From the NCBI GenBank assembly GCA_001603905.1, contig LVAE01000015.1, positions 1-64,000 of the forward strand: DNA of 64,000 nt, in the 5' to 3' direction. Below are positions 33,365 through 42,329 of this stretch, piece after piece. A model generated the notes under the pieces. That model saw only the letters and a program-made list of their open reading frames with translations, did no database searches and was not told where the DNA came from. How positions within the stretch are numbered: position 1 is the first letter of the stretch; each line of letters begins with the position of its first letter. The DNA is from Fibrobacterales bacterium Fibro_02. Its GTDB lineage: Bacteria > Fibrobacterota > Fibrobacteria > Fibrobacterales > Fibrobacteraceae. Made by a program: the position numbers and the translations under genes.

Positions 33365-34225
33365 ATGAAACTTCTTTTTACCGACCTTGACGGTACGCTC
33401 CTGACCGACGACAAGACCATTCTCGATGTGGACATGAAGGCAATCGAGGGAATGCTTGATCGTGGGCACAAGTTGGTGCTTTGCACGGGCCGTCCGCTGA
33501 CGAGTGCCAAAAAATTGGCACAAAAGTACGGCTTCGACAAGCCGGGGTTCTTTCTGGTGAGTTTCAATGGTGGCCTTATCTACGATTATACTACCGAACA
33601 GTCTATCCTTACGCGCCGCATTCCGGTGGAATCGGTCAAGTTCATCATGGACGAGGCTCATAAGCGGGGGATGCATGCGCATACCTACGCTGGCGACTTG
33701 GTGGTGTCGGAATACGAGACCGAACAGCTCAAGACTTATTGCCGCCTGATGCAGATGGATTATGCGGTCGTGGACGATATCCGCGAATACTTTGGCTTGG
33801 CGGATGTGGTTTCGGGGAATGCTCCTACGGCACCGATCAACGTGGTGGTGAAGCCGCCTATCAAGGTGAACATCATTACTCCGTTCGACCATGATAGTTT
33901 GGTGCAGTTCCGTGCCGATATGCGCAAGACGACGGCGGGGAAGCTCTTTGACGTGTTCAGCAAGCCTGAAATGCTCGAATTTTCTCATATGCAGTCCAAT
34001 AAGGGCGATGCGGTGCGGTTTATGGCGGATTTTTACAAGGTTCCGCTGTCTGACACGGTTGCCGTGGGTGACGAAGAAAACGATTGCCCCATGATCGAGG
34101 CTGCTGGGGTGGGAATTGCCATGGCGAATGCTTCTGAAGTGGCCAAGTCCGTTGCCGACTACGTGACGGTCGCGGATAACAACCACGGCGGAATTGCCGA
34201 AATTGTCCAAAAATTCGTAATTTAG
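33365..34225 (+). CDS. Cof-type HAD phosphatase (HAD-IIB)
   Basis: 286 residues from the ATG at 33365. Motif I is LLFTDLDGTLLTDDK, motif II LCTGRPLTSAKKL, and motifs III/IV SNKGDAVRFMADF and VAVGDEENDCPMIEAAGVGIAMANA. A class IIB cap lies at ~80-190. Cof-type enzymes dephosphorylate sugar phosphates and cofactors such as FMN or pyridoxal phosphate; specificity cannot be told. It is divergent from the DHH gene with only 37 bases between starts, so the two promoters must overlap. Confidence 0.87.
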   Translation: MKLLFTDLDGTLLTDDKTILDVDMKAIEGMLDRGHKLVLCTGRPLTSAKKLAQKYGFDKPGFFLVSFNGGLIYDYTTEQSILTRRIPVESVKFIMDEAHKRGMHAHTYAGDLVVSEYETEQLKTYCRLMQMDYAVVDDIREYFGLADVVSGNAPTAPINVVVKPPIKVNIITPFDHDSLVQFRADMRKTTAGKLFDVFSKPEMLEFSHMQSNKGDAVRFMADFYKVPLSDTVAVGDEENDCPMIEAAGVGIAMANASEVAKSVADYVTVADNNHGGIAEIVQKFVI

Positions 34226-34242
34226 GGCATTTTAATCCCAAA

Positions 34243-34259
34243 TATTCCAAATTGGAATA
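34243..34259. promoter_or_regulatory. Palindromic operator candidate (site B)
   Basis: TATTCCAAATTGGAATA, a perfect 8-bp inverted repeat around one central base, 81 bases before the FIST-GGDEF start. It differs from site A at 24612 in only two bases. Both are followed by A/T-rich runs. Confidence 0.65.
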
Positions 34260-34340
34260 ACTTACGCAAATTTTTTTTGAACAAAATCAAAAACAATATG
34301 GTATCTTATGTATATATTTTTGTACGGGGATGCCATATAT

Positions 34341-36194
34341 ATGAAACAGTTCCAGTTCGATTATCATAGCATTACGTCTTTAAAACGGGATCTGGATAAG
34401 ATTAGTCTTTGGTGCAAGTCGAAGATTTTTTCGCATGTGGTATTCCAAATTTATTCTGATTCGCTGGATAGGGGGCAGATTGACCTTGTTTGCGACGTGA
34501 TTTCTCAAAATTTCCCCAATGCGATTTACATGGGCTGCTCCACGAACGGAAATATCGTGGAGGGGCGCCTTTCTTCGGCTTCTATTTCGGTCATCTGTAC
34601 GATTTTTGAATATCCGACAACCAAGCTAAAACTGTTGCAGTATACCTTGAATTCGGAAACGGCTCTCGATGTGGTCGAAGATGTTAAAAAGGAAATCAAG
34701 AGAAATCCGTGGGTCAAGGCAGTTGAAATGCAGTTGACCATTCGTGGAATGTCCCTGACTCCGTTCTGCGATGCTTTCAAGGGAATTGAACCATCTGTAG
34801 CCTTTTTTGGTGGCGGGGCGTTTAATCCGGATTTGAACCGCAATGATGCTTGCGTCTTCTCGAATGTCAAGGGGTATTCCGAGAAGGGGGTTATTTTTCT
34901 TTTGATGGGTGGTGAAGATTTCAATGTATACACGACCCATATTACGGGATGGAAGCCGCTGGGTAGAGAATTTCAGGTGACGAAGGCAAAAAATGCAATT
35001 CTTTATGAATTGGATGGCAAGCCTGCTTACGACGCCTACCATCGTTATCTGAATATCTTGAAGGACGAGCATTTTTTCAATAATTCCTTGGAGTTCCCGT
35101 TCTTCTATAGCCATCATGGAATCAATATCTTGCGTGCCCCGATTGCCTGTAACGAAGATGGTTCCTTGGTCATGACGGCCGATATTGATGAAAACGTGAA
35201 GGCGCGCCTTGCTTACGGTGATCCGTGGACCATTCTTGCGAGTGTCCGAAAAGACGGAAAGAAGATTGGCGAATTCAATCCTGAAATCATTAAGGTCTTT
35301 TCTTGTGCGGCCAGGCGCACTTTTTGGGGCAAGGAAGAAATCAGTAGCGAAACACTTCCGCTCCAAAGCCTAGCGTCAACATCGGGTTTTTATACTTCAG
35401 GCGAGTTCTTGCGCACGGGCGAATATGTGAACCAGCATAATGTGACTCTTGTGGTTGCTGCTATGCGCGAAGGAAAAAATGGGGACCATTGCGATTTTGA
35501 TATGGAACAGGAGGCTTTCTCCGGCAAGGTTTCGATGATCAACCGCCTTGCGACATTTATCGATGCTGCTACCCAGGAACTGGCCGAAGCGAACCAGAAA
35601 CTATCTTTGATGGCGATTACGGACCCGCTCTCAAGTCTCTTTAACCGTGGCGAAATTCAACGACGCATTAACCAGTGCGTTTCCGAAAAAATTCCGGGAT
35701 GCCTGGTGATGCTTGATATTGATAACTTTAAACAAATTAATGATACGTTTGGGCATCAGGAAGGAGACAATGTTATCAAGGGCATCTCGTACGTGATGCG
35801 TAAGGTTGTTGATGAATGTGGTCTTTCGGGAGTGAAAGCCCATAATGTGACATTTGACGATATTGACGGCATGTATGCGGATACGGCTGTGGAGGATCTT
35901 GCAGATGCACCGCAGTTCGAAATCTTTAACGTGAAAACGCCAATTGGCCGTTGGGGTGGCGAAGAATTTATGGTCCTGCTCCAGGAGGTTTCGAAAGAGG
36001 CGGCGATTGATTTTGCCGAGCGTGTCCGCAAGGCGTTTAATGAGATAGCCTTTGAAAGTGCGGGACACCGTTCCGTGAGTGTGGGTGTCACAGAAATCAA
36101 GAAGGGCGAAAGTGCCGATGCTGCTTGTGTCCGAGTAGACCAGGCCCTTTACCAGGCAAAAGACGGCGGCAAGAACCGTGTGGTCGTATTGTAA
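34341..36194 (+). CDS. FIST-domain sensor with diguanylate cyclase (GGDEF) domain
   Basis: 617 residues from the ATG at 34341, preceded by GGGGA at ~11 bases; an in-frame ATG at 34308 is possible. Residues ~1-385 form FIST N and C sensor domains (FSHVVFQIYSDS, NAIYMGCSTNGNIVEG, SVAFFGGGAFNPD, GWKPLGREFQVTKA), thought to bind small ligands such as amino acids. A coiled linker (ATFIDAATQELAEANQKL) leads to the GGDEF domain: LDIDNFKQINDTFGHQEGD, then RWGGEEF at ~537-543. About 40 extra residues lie between these motifs. No RxxD inhibitory site is visible. Predicted c-di-GMP synthase, operon with the EAL protein 12 bases downstream. Confidence 0.85.
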   Translation: MKQFQFDYHSITSLKRDLDKISLWCKSKIFSHVVFQIYSDSLDRGQIDLVCDVISQNFPNAIYMGCSTNGNIVEGRLSSASISVICTIFEYPTTKLKLLQYTLNSETALDVVEDVKKEIKRNPWVKAVEMQLTIRGMSLTPFCDAFKGIEPSVAFFGGGAFNPDLNRNDACVFSNVKGYSEKGVIFLLMGGEDFNVYTTHITGWKPLGREFQVTKAKNAILYELDGKPAYDAYHRYLNILKDEHFFNNSLEFPFFYSHHGINILRAPIACNEDGSLVMTADIDENVKARLAYGDPWTILASVRKDGKKIGEFNPEIIKVFSCAARRTFWGKEEISSETLPLQSLASTSGFYTSGEFLRTGEYVNQHNVTLVVAAMREGKNGDHCDFDMEQEAFSGKVSMINRLATFIDAATQELAEANQKLSLMAITDPLSSLFNRGEIQRRINQCVSEKIPGCLVMLDIDNFKQINDTFGHQEGDNVIKGISYVMRKVVDECGLSGVKAHNVTFDDIDGMYADTAVEDLADAPQFEIFNVKTPIGRWGGEEFMVLLQEVSKEAAIDFAERVRKAFNEIAFESAGHRSVSVGVTEIKKGESADAACVRVDQALYQAKDGGKNRVVVL

Positions 36195-36206
36195 GGAGTG
36201 GAGAAA

Positions 36207-37862
36207 ATGGAAGAAATCTACAAGGTTAAGCTGGATTCTTTGTACGGGGCATTTGCCATTATGGCGAATGGTGCCTACACGTATCTTACTGATATCAAGC
36301 ACAATTATTCGCGCTGGTCAAAGGAAGCGGTAGATTATTTCGGCTTGCCTAGCGAGTATATGGAAAATGCCGGGGATGTCTGGATGGAGAATGTTCATCC
36401 GGACGATAGGGCTATCTACGCGGCAAGCATTAAAGAGCTGTTTGGTGGAAAAGTCAGCGAACATAATTTGCAATATCGTGCCCGTACCAAGGATGGAAAG
36501 TACATTGTTTGTACCTGTCGTGGTGTGGTGATTCGCGATGAACGTGGTGAACCTGATTATTTTGGCGGTACCATCAGGAATAATGATACGTTAAGTTATT
36601 TTGATGATATCTCGAATTTTAGGAGCCTTTACGGGTTCCTCGAAGATTTGCAGTCGGCGCAGTGGAAGGGCGAAAGCATCCAGATTATGCTGCTCGGCAT
36701 CAACGAATTCTCTCGCTTGAACGACATTTACGGTTATACCTTCGGAAACCGCGTGCTGCAGGAATTTGCGAAGATGATCGATACCGAGGCTCACGGCATG
36801 GGCGAATGGTACCGAATGGATGGAACCAAGTTCGCCATTGTCTGCAAGAAGTCCTCTGCCGATGACCTTAAGAATCTTTACAAGCGAATCCAGTACAATT
36901 CTATTCATGACTTTGAGGTGGATGGAAACCGCATTGTGCTTTCGTTTGTTGCTGGGGCCATCAACCTGGATAGTTTGGAAGTCTCGGCGGAAACCGTGTA
37001 TTCTTGCCTGCGTTTTGCCTATTACGAATCGAAGAATAACCACTTGGGCGAACTTTTTGTCCTGAAGAACAATGTGGGCGATGACAAGCGCTTTGCGATT
37101 GAACGCATCAACGTGATTCGCAACAGTATCGTGAACAACTGCGAAGGATTCTTCCTCTGTTACCAGCCGATTGTCGATGCGACTACCGAAAAGATTATCG
37201 GGGCAGAAGCGCTTATCCGTTGGAAAAATGATGAATATGGCGTGGTGCCGCCGGTGCAGTTCGTGGATGTGCTGGAACAGGACAACTTGTTCCCTGAATT
37301 GGGTAAGTGGATTTTGCGGACGGCGTTGGTCGATGCCAAAAAGTTCCTCGCTCGTTATCCGGGCTTTATCGTGAACGTAAACTTGTCTTATACGCAGCTG
37401 GAAAAGTCCGACTTTGTGGAAGACGTCCTTGCGATTATCGAGGATGTGAATTTCCCGCCGCAGAACCTGTGCCTGGAAATTACGGAACGTTGTCGCCTTT
37501 TGGACATGGGACTCCTGAAGGATATCTTTACGCGTCTCCGCAAGCATGGCATTAAGGTGGCGCTCGATGATTTTGGAACGGGCTTCAGTTCGATCGGCGT
37601 GCTGCGTGAACTCCCGGTGACGACGGTGAAGATTGACCGCAGTTTCGTGATGAATATCGAACAGAACAATTCGGACCAGAATACGGTGCGCTTCATTTCG
37701 GAACTGGCGGATTCGTTCTCGTCGTCGGTGACGGCTGAAGGTATCGAAACGCCTGAAATGCGTGAATTGCTGTTACGCTTCAAGATCAAGAGCTTGCAGG
37801 GTTTCTACTATTCTAAGCCGCTTCCGATGGACGAATTCATGGACAAGTACGTGAATGCATAG
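36207..37862 (+). CDS. PAS - degenerate GGDEF - EAL c-di-GMP phosphodiesterase
   Basis: 551 residues from the ATG with AAGGAG 8 bases upstream. A PAS domain (~25-125: VDYFGLPSEYMENAGDVWMENVHPDD) is followed by a GGDEF-like domain whose signature reads EWYRMDGTKFAIV, so it should not make c-di-GMP. The EAL domain is intact: GAEALIRW, FIVNVNLSYTQLE, LCLEITE, VALDDFGTGFSS, TVKIDRSFV and TAEGIETPEMREL. It should hydrolyse c-di-GMP to pGpG. Paired with the FIST-GGDEF gene in one operon, it makes an opposing synthase/hydrolase couple with two different sensor domains. Confidence 0.9.
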   Translation: MEEIYKVKLDSLYGAFAIMANGAYTYLTDIKHNYSRWSKEAVDYFGLPSEYMENAGDVWMENVHPDDRAIYAASIKELFGGKVSEHNLQYRARTKDGKYIVCTCRGVVIRDERGEPDYFGGTIRNNDTLSYFDDISNFRSLYGFLEDLQSAQWKGESIQIMLLGINEFSRLNDIYGYTFGNRVLQEFAKMIDTEAHGMGEWYRMDGTKFAIVCKKSSADDLKNLYKRIQYNSIHDFEVDGNRIVLSFVAGAINLDSLEVSAETVYSCLRFAYYESKNNHLGELFVLKNNVGDDKRFAIERINVIRNSIVNNCEGFFLCYQPIVDATTEKIIGAEALIRWKNDEYGVVPPVQFVDVLEQDNLFPELGKWILRTALVDAKKFLARYPGFIVNVNLSYTQLEKSDFVEDVLAIIEDVNFPPQNLCLEITERCRLLDMGLLKDIFTRLRKHGIKVALDDFGTGFSSIGVLRELPVTTVKIDRSFVMNIEQNNSDQNTVRFISELADSFSSSVTAEGIETPEMRELLLRFKIKSLQGFYYSKPLPMDEFMDKYVNA

Positions 37863-37884
37863 TAAGAGCTCCGTTTAACTCTTA

Positions 37885-37891
37885 CTATATT
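37885..37891 (+). promoter_or_regulatory. Putative leaderless promoter -10 of the membrane glycosyltransferase gene
   Basis: CTATATT, TCCCTGC, ATG: 7-base spacing, no Shine-Dalgarno. Confidence 0.5.
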
Positions 37892-37898
37892 TCCCTGC

Positions 37899-40388
37899 AT
37901 GAAGAATATTCTTGAACGCCTGGGTAACAGCCGCAGGCATTTTATTGCGTTGGGAATCACACTAGCCGTTTTGGTGGGTGCGTTCCTTATTTTCAACAAT
38001 TTGACGGTTTCTTACGCCCGCCGTTGGGATATCGACTGGGGCTATTATGCTATCCTTTCGACATTTATCCTGCTGGTCGTGGGTGTAGTGGTGAACCTGC
38101 CCGTGATTTGGCGCGGCTGGAAGGACTTCAAGCCTTCGGGAAAAAGCATCTGTGCCTTTGCCGGAATTGCTCTCGTGTTCTCGGTGTTCATGTTCGGCAA
38201 TATCAGCAACATGCACCGTGTGCTGAGCGACGAGACCAGCTGGGAGTCGATGGGACTCCAGATGTATTTCGAACATACGGGGGGCATCTGTAACGAAGGT
38301 CTCTGGAATGACGGAGTGCTCGATTGCAAGACCGAAGTGAACAATTTTAAGGGAAAGGCGCTCGGGTTCGTCTATTCGCTGGTTTTCAACTTTATGGAAC
38401 CGGGGCGCGATACGGCTTTGCTGGTCAACTATCCTTTCTACCTGTTGAGCCTCCTGTTCTTCTTCTTTGCGCTTTCCAAGTGGTTCAAGAATGACTGGGC
38501 AGCCCTCGCGGCGACCGCTTTCCTGGGCGGAATGCCGATTTATCTTTTGCAGGCCAGGTCGGCCTCGACGGAAGTGCTTTATATCTTCTTGCTCGCAGCT
38601 CTGATGGCGTGGTATGCCTTTGTCCCGGCAAACAAGGTGAACTGGAAACATTTCCTGTTGACGGTCCCGCTGCTCGGTTTCTTTGCGCAGACTCGTCAGG
38701 AGACTGTCTTTGCCTTTATTCCGTTCGCGCTTTATTACTACAAGTACTTCTTTGAACGTCCGCATAGGCTTCCGCTTTTTGTGGCCTCTGTGATTGCGGT
38801 GAGCTGGCCCTCGGTGAACACAATGGCGGCCTACCGTGGCTATGATTTCCAGGGTGGGGAACACGCGGCCCATTCGCTTGAGAATCTGTGGTTCAATTTG
38901 AAGACGAATATCGAGATCATGTTGAACCTGAAAGAAGATCCGTCTTTCGGCGGAATCATGATGAACCCGTTCTACACGACCTTTACGATTATTCTTCTGG
39001 CGGCGACGGCGTGGCTCCTGTTCCGCTTGATTTATTCCCGTCGCTACTGGCGCGGTGCGTTGCTCGGAATCACGTTCTGCGTGCAGATTTTTGTAATCCT
39101 CCTGAACGTGTCGGGAACGTTTACGATCGATATCAACCAACGTTACGTGCTGGTGGCGCTTCCGTTGTTTGCCCTGATTATGGCCTTAGGTCTGTTCGAT
39201 GCTCTCGCTTTTACGACCAAGATGAAGCCGGAAGCGGCTGGAAAGATTGTTCTTGCGATTTCTGTGGTGCTTTCGGTGGGGCTCATGGTTTACCATGGGG
39301 ACAGCTTCCGTCACAATATGCTTTATTACAAGAATAAGCTTCTGGGTGAAGAAGACTATCTGGACAAGTCCCTGGAGTCTTTCCCCGAAAAGTCCATATT
39401 CATTTACTCGCGCCCCTGGCAGATGCTTGCCTCTAGGCATAGTTCCTTTAGCGAACGCACCTTTATGGGATGGGATACTGAGACCTTTGCCAAGTGGCAG
39501 CAACTGTCCGGTGGAAATATCTACATGGTGCGCGGACAGGATGGTTACGGCGAACTTAACCGTAAGTCCCGCGTGGTGGGTTTCAAGACGACGGACCAGG
39601 TGGACGAAATCCTGAAGGATTACAAGAGTGAGCGCGTGCTGATTGAGCCGAAACTGTTCGGCTATCCGCTTGCGATTTACAAGATTTCTGCGAAGAAGGG
39701 TGTATCGACTTACCAGCAGAATTTCTTCGTGAGCGATATGGCCGACGGGGCGATGGTCGTGAACAAGCGTTTCCCCGAGGCGATTACCTGTAACTACTCG
39801 CTGAATGGCGAGCTGCAGGAGGAATTGGTCATTACGCAGGAAGCCGACACCTTGCTGCTGGATTCTGCGAAGATTACGGCGGGTATGAACCGCGTGAAGT
39901 TTGAATGCATGATGCCCGATTCTGATACGCTTGGACTTGTGAAGGATTTCTTTGTGGAAACTCCGGAAGTGTTGCTGCTTTCGAAGTTGAAAATCGATGC
40001 GTTTGAACAGGCGTGGGGACAACCGCAGATGAATGCGACGGTTGAACATCGCAAGTTGACGCTCGACAAGGAAGTTTTCCGCTACGGTATCGGTTCGCAT
40101 GCCCCTGCATTTATCCGCTACAGTTTGCCGCGCAGCTATTCGACGCTGCATGCGACGGTGGGCCTGGATGACGAAAGTGCCTGCGGCGATGGCGCCTCGT
40201 TTATTGTGATGGGCGACAACCGTGAACTTTTCCGCAGCAAGCGCTTGTACTCGACGGAAAAGCAGAATATCAATGTCGACGTGTCTGGCGTGAAGGTGCT
40301 GGAACTCCGTCTGGATGAAGGTGACAAGAAGGACAAGGACTGCGATCACGGCGACTGGGCGAATGTCTGGCTGGAGGCCACTCGTTGA
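37899..40388 (+). CDS. Membrane glycosyltransferase-like (GT-C) protein with C-terminal NPCBM domain
   Basis: 829 residues. About a dozen TM segments in residues ~15-470, with an acidic loop after the third (VLSDETSWESMGLQM) as in GT-C/GT39 enzymes using lipid-linked sugars. A soluble extracytoplasmic region (~470-695) follows. Residues ~697-829 match an NPCBM carbohydrate-binding module: FEQAWGQPQMN, YGIGSHAPAFIRYSLPR, LHATVGLDDESACGDG and KDCDHGDWANVWLEA. Linking a GT-C membrane part to NPCBM suggests a glycan-transfer enzyme that also binds its sugar acceptor. The next gene overlaps its stop (TTGA), indicating tight coupling with the GT28-like enzyme. Confidence 0.78.
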   Translation: MKNILERLGNSRRHFIALGITLAVLVGAFLIFNNLTVSYARRWDIDWGYYAILSTFILLVVGVVVNLPVIWRGWKDFKPSGKSICAFAGIALVFSVFMFGNISNMHRVLSDETSWESMGLQMYFEHTGGICNEGLWNDGVLDCKTEVNNFKGKALGFVYSLVFNFMEPGRDTALLVNYPFYLLSLLFFFFALSKWFKNDWAALAATAFLGGMPIYLLQARSASTEVLYIFLLAALMAWYAFVPANKVNWKHFLLTVPLLGFFAQTRQETVFAFIPFALYYYKYFFERPHRLPLFVASVIAVSWPSVNTMAAYRGYDFQGGEHAAHSLENLWFNLKTNIEIMLNLKEDPSFGGIMMNPFYTTFTIILLAATAWLLFRLIYSRRYWRGALLGITFCVQIFVILLNVSGTFTIDINQRYVLVALPLFALIMALGLFDALAFTTKMKPEAAGKIVLAISVVLSVGLMVYHGDSFRHNMLYYKNKLLGEEDYLDKSLESFPEKSIFIYSRPWQMLASRHSSFSERTFMGWDTETFAKWQQLSGGNIYMVRGQDGYGELNRKSRVVGFKTTDQVDEILKDYKSERVLIEPKLFGYPLAIYKISAKKGVSTYQQNFFVSDMADGAMVVNKRFPEAITCNYSLNGELQEELVITQEADTLLLDSAKITAGMNRVKFECMMPDSDTLGLVKDFFVETPEVLLLSKLKIDAFEQAWGQPQMNATVEHRKLTLDKEVFRYGIGSHAPAFIRYSLPRSYSTLHATVGLDDESACGDGASFIVMGDNRELFRSKRLYSTEKQNINVDVSGVKVLELRLDEGDKKDKDCDHGDWANVWLEATR

Positions 40389-41476
40389 GAGTCCTTGTTG
40401 CACCACTCGACTGGGGGCTCGGACACGCGACTCGTTGCGTGCCTGTGGTTCGGGAGTTCCTGAACCAGGGCGCCGAAGTTGAACTTGCCGTGGTGCGGTC
40501 TAATGCGGGACTCTTGCGTGGTATTTTCCCGGAACTTCGTCAACGGTTGGTGCCCTCATATAACATCGTGTACCCGAAGCATGGCTACAATATGGGACTC
40601 TGGCTCGTAAAGAATGGAGCCCACTTGCGGACGGTGATGAACTATGAGCATCGTATTGCCGAGGAAATGGTGAAGCGTTTCCATTACGATGTTCTGGTGT
40701 CCGATAACCGTTTTGGTTTCTATAGCCGGAACGCAAAGTCAATTTATATGACGCACCAGCGGCGAATTGCCTTTCCTCGTGTGCTGTCGGCGTTTGAACC
40801 GCTTGGAATGCTTTGGCATGCTTCGGTGATGAAGCGCTTTGATGAGGTCTGGGTGCCTGATTTGCCTGAATTTCCGGGGTATGCGGGCGCGCTTTCGCAT
40901 GTGGCAAAAGCGCCGGTCCCTGTAAAGTACGTGGGCGCGTTGTCGAGGTTTAGCGGAATGGATGCGGAAGCGCCTGCTAGTTTGAATGGTCGCGGTCCCT
41001 ATTGCTTTGTTGCGGTCGTTTCGGGAGTGGAACCTGCGCGAACGCGTTTCGAGAACCTGTTACGGGAGACTCTCGTCAAGATCCCGGGACGCCATGCGAT
41101 TATCCTTGGCAAGCCATCGCTCGGAGTGAAAAGTTCCAACGAACGTAATCTGGATTTGTTCACGCACTTGCCAGATGACCAGTTTGCTTCTGTGGTGCGG
41201 TCGGCACAGTGGGTGATTTCGCGTGGCGGCTACAGCACCGTGATGGATATGGCTGTTCTTGGCGCCCGGTGCGTATTTGTACCGACGCCTGGTCAGTATG
41301 AACAGGTGATTCTAGGGCGCGATCTTGCCCGCGAAGGCTATGCCGCGACCATCGATGAATCCAAGTTCTCAACAGAAACTCTGGTTGCTGCTGTTAGCGA
41401 AAAAGCACACGTCGCCCTTCCGAAACCAAGTGACAATAATCTGCTTAAAGATGCTGTTAGAGAAATAAAAATTTAA
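40385..41476 (+). CDS. GT28/MurG-like glycosyltransferase
   Basis: 363 residues from a TTG start that overlaps the previous stop in TTGA. The N-terminal domain begins VLVAPLDWGLGHATRCVPVVREFL, the Gly-rich loop of GT-B enzymes. The C-terminal domain ends with a nucleotide-sugar site (AQWVISRGGYSTVMDMAVLGARCVFVPTPGQYEQ), typical of MurG/GT28 and related transferases. It is cytoplasmic. With the upstream GT-C/NPCBM protein it probably makes and transfers a lipid-linked or surface glycan; donor and acceptor are unknown. Confidence 0.82.
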   Translation: MRVLVAPLDWGLGHATRCVPVVREFLNQGAEVELAVVRSNAGLLRGIFPELRQRLVPSYNIVYPKHGYNMGLWLVKNGAHLRTVMNYEHRIAEEMVKRFHYDVLVSDNRFGFYSRNAKSIYMTHQRRIAFPRVLSAFEPLGMLWHASVMKRFDEVWVPDLPEFPGYAGALSHVAKAPVPVKYVGALSRFSGMDAEAPASLNGRGPYCFVAVVSGVEPARTRFENLLRETLVKIPGRHAIILGKPSLGVKSSNERNLDLFTHLPDDQFASVVRSAQWVISRGGYSTVMDMAVLGARCVFVPTPGQYEQVILGRDLAREGYAATIDESKFSTETLVAAVSEKAHVALPKPSDNNLLKDAVREIKI

Positions 41477-41480
41477 ATAG

Positions 41481-41513
41481 AAAAGGAGATGCCCGCCTTC
41501 GCGGGCATGACAT
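41481..41513 (+). repeat. REP-type palindromic repeat, AAAAGGAGAT class
   Basis: AAAAGGAGAT, stem TGCCCGC-CTTC-GCGGGCA, then TGACATTA. It ends 5 bases before the next start codon, so its AAGGAG lies 31 bases from the ATG with the hairpin between. Second copy of the element at 8742. Confidence 0.65.
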
Positions 41514-41518
41514 TAGTT

Positions 41519-42205
41519 ATGCCTCAATTCATTCTAGCTTTTCCCCTTACGAAAGAAGTTGGCGAACCGCTCGCCATTACCGAAACAGTGACTCTCGCTG
41601 CCGATGCGACCTCTGCGATTATTCCCGGTTGCAGCGTGATGTTCAAGGTGGTCCGCAAGGAACATGTGGACGGTCTTGCTGATATTTTCAAGGAACATCA
41701 GGATATCTCTGCTGAAACGGCGGCTGCAATCGAGGCGCACAAGTCACTCTTGTTCTTGCTCGGCGAAGTCAAGAACATCGAAGAAGTGACCCAGGTGAAC
41801 ATGGCAATCCTGAAGGTCTTTAACGCGGGTGCGCTTGGCGTGTACATGCAGCAGTGTGGCGCTGCCTGGACCGATGTGGGCTTCCGCGAAGAAGTGGGTG
41901 ATGGTGAATACCCGATGGATCCGTGGATTAATTTTGTGGAAGCGGGCGATACGATTTATACGCTCGGACTTGCAACGTTTGTGTTGCCGGATTTGTGCAT
42001 CGCGGCGAGTGCCGAAGACCCGCAAGAAGCTTTGCTGATGGCGGCCGATTCCTTGTTTGGCGATGGAGTTCCCGCCAAGTCTGGTTCTGAAGTCGACCTC
42101 GGCGAGGGCGTGCATTACGTGCTCCGCTCCGAAGCCAAGAATCCGTTCCCGAAAGACTCCCCTGAATACAACAAGCAGGGAATCTTAAGGCTAATTAAAA
42201 AGTAG
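41519..42205 (+). CDS. DUF4261-like hypothetical protein
   Basis: 228 residues from the ATG just after the REP hairpin. It is soluble and acidic. Landmarks: HKSLLFLLGEVKNIEEVTQVNMAILKVFNAGALGVYMQQCGAAW, PWINFVEAGDTIYTLGL and LGEGVHYVLRSEAKNPFPKDSPEYNKQG. The pattern of a small helical domain followed by an alpha/beta part recalls DUF4261 proteins of unknown function. No catalytic motif is recognised. The only ribosome-site-like purine run is inside the REP element, so translation may depend on folding of that hairpin. Confidence 0.65.
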   Translation: MPQFILAFPLTKEVGEPLAITETVTLAADATSAIIPGCSVMFKVVRKEHVDGLADIFKEHQDISAETAAAIEAHKSLLFLLGEVKNIEEVTQVNMAILKVFNAGALGVYMQQCGAAWTDVGFREEVGDGEYPMDPWINFVEAGDTIYTLGLATFVLPDLCIAASAEDPQEALLMAADSLFGDGVPAKSGSEVDLGEGVHYVLRSEAKNPFPKDSPEYNKQGILRLIKK

Positions 42206-42248
42206 CGGTGAGCGATGAGGTCGCTTCGCTCTGAGGTCTGATAAAATG

Positions 42249-42280
42249 AAAAAGAACCTAGTTGATACTAGGTTCTTTTT
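42249..42280. terminator. Bidirectional terminator with 13-bp perfect stem
   Basis: AAAAAGAACCTAG and CTAGGTTCTTTTT pair around TTGATA. Short repeats (GCTCAAAGCTCATTGCTCAAAG, broken here as GCTCAAAGCTCA / TTGCTCAAAG) follow at ~42281-42302, before purC. Confidence 0.85.
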
Positions 42281-42329
42281 GCTCAAAGCTCATTGCTCAA
42301 AGGGCGCATAGCGCCCGAGCTCATTCCTC

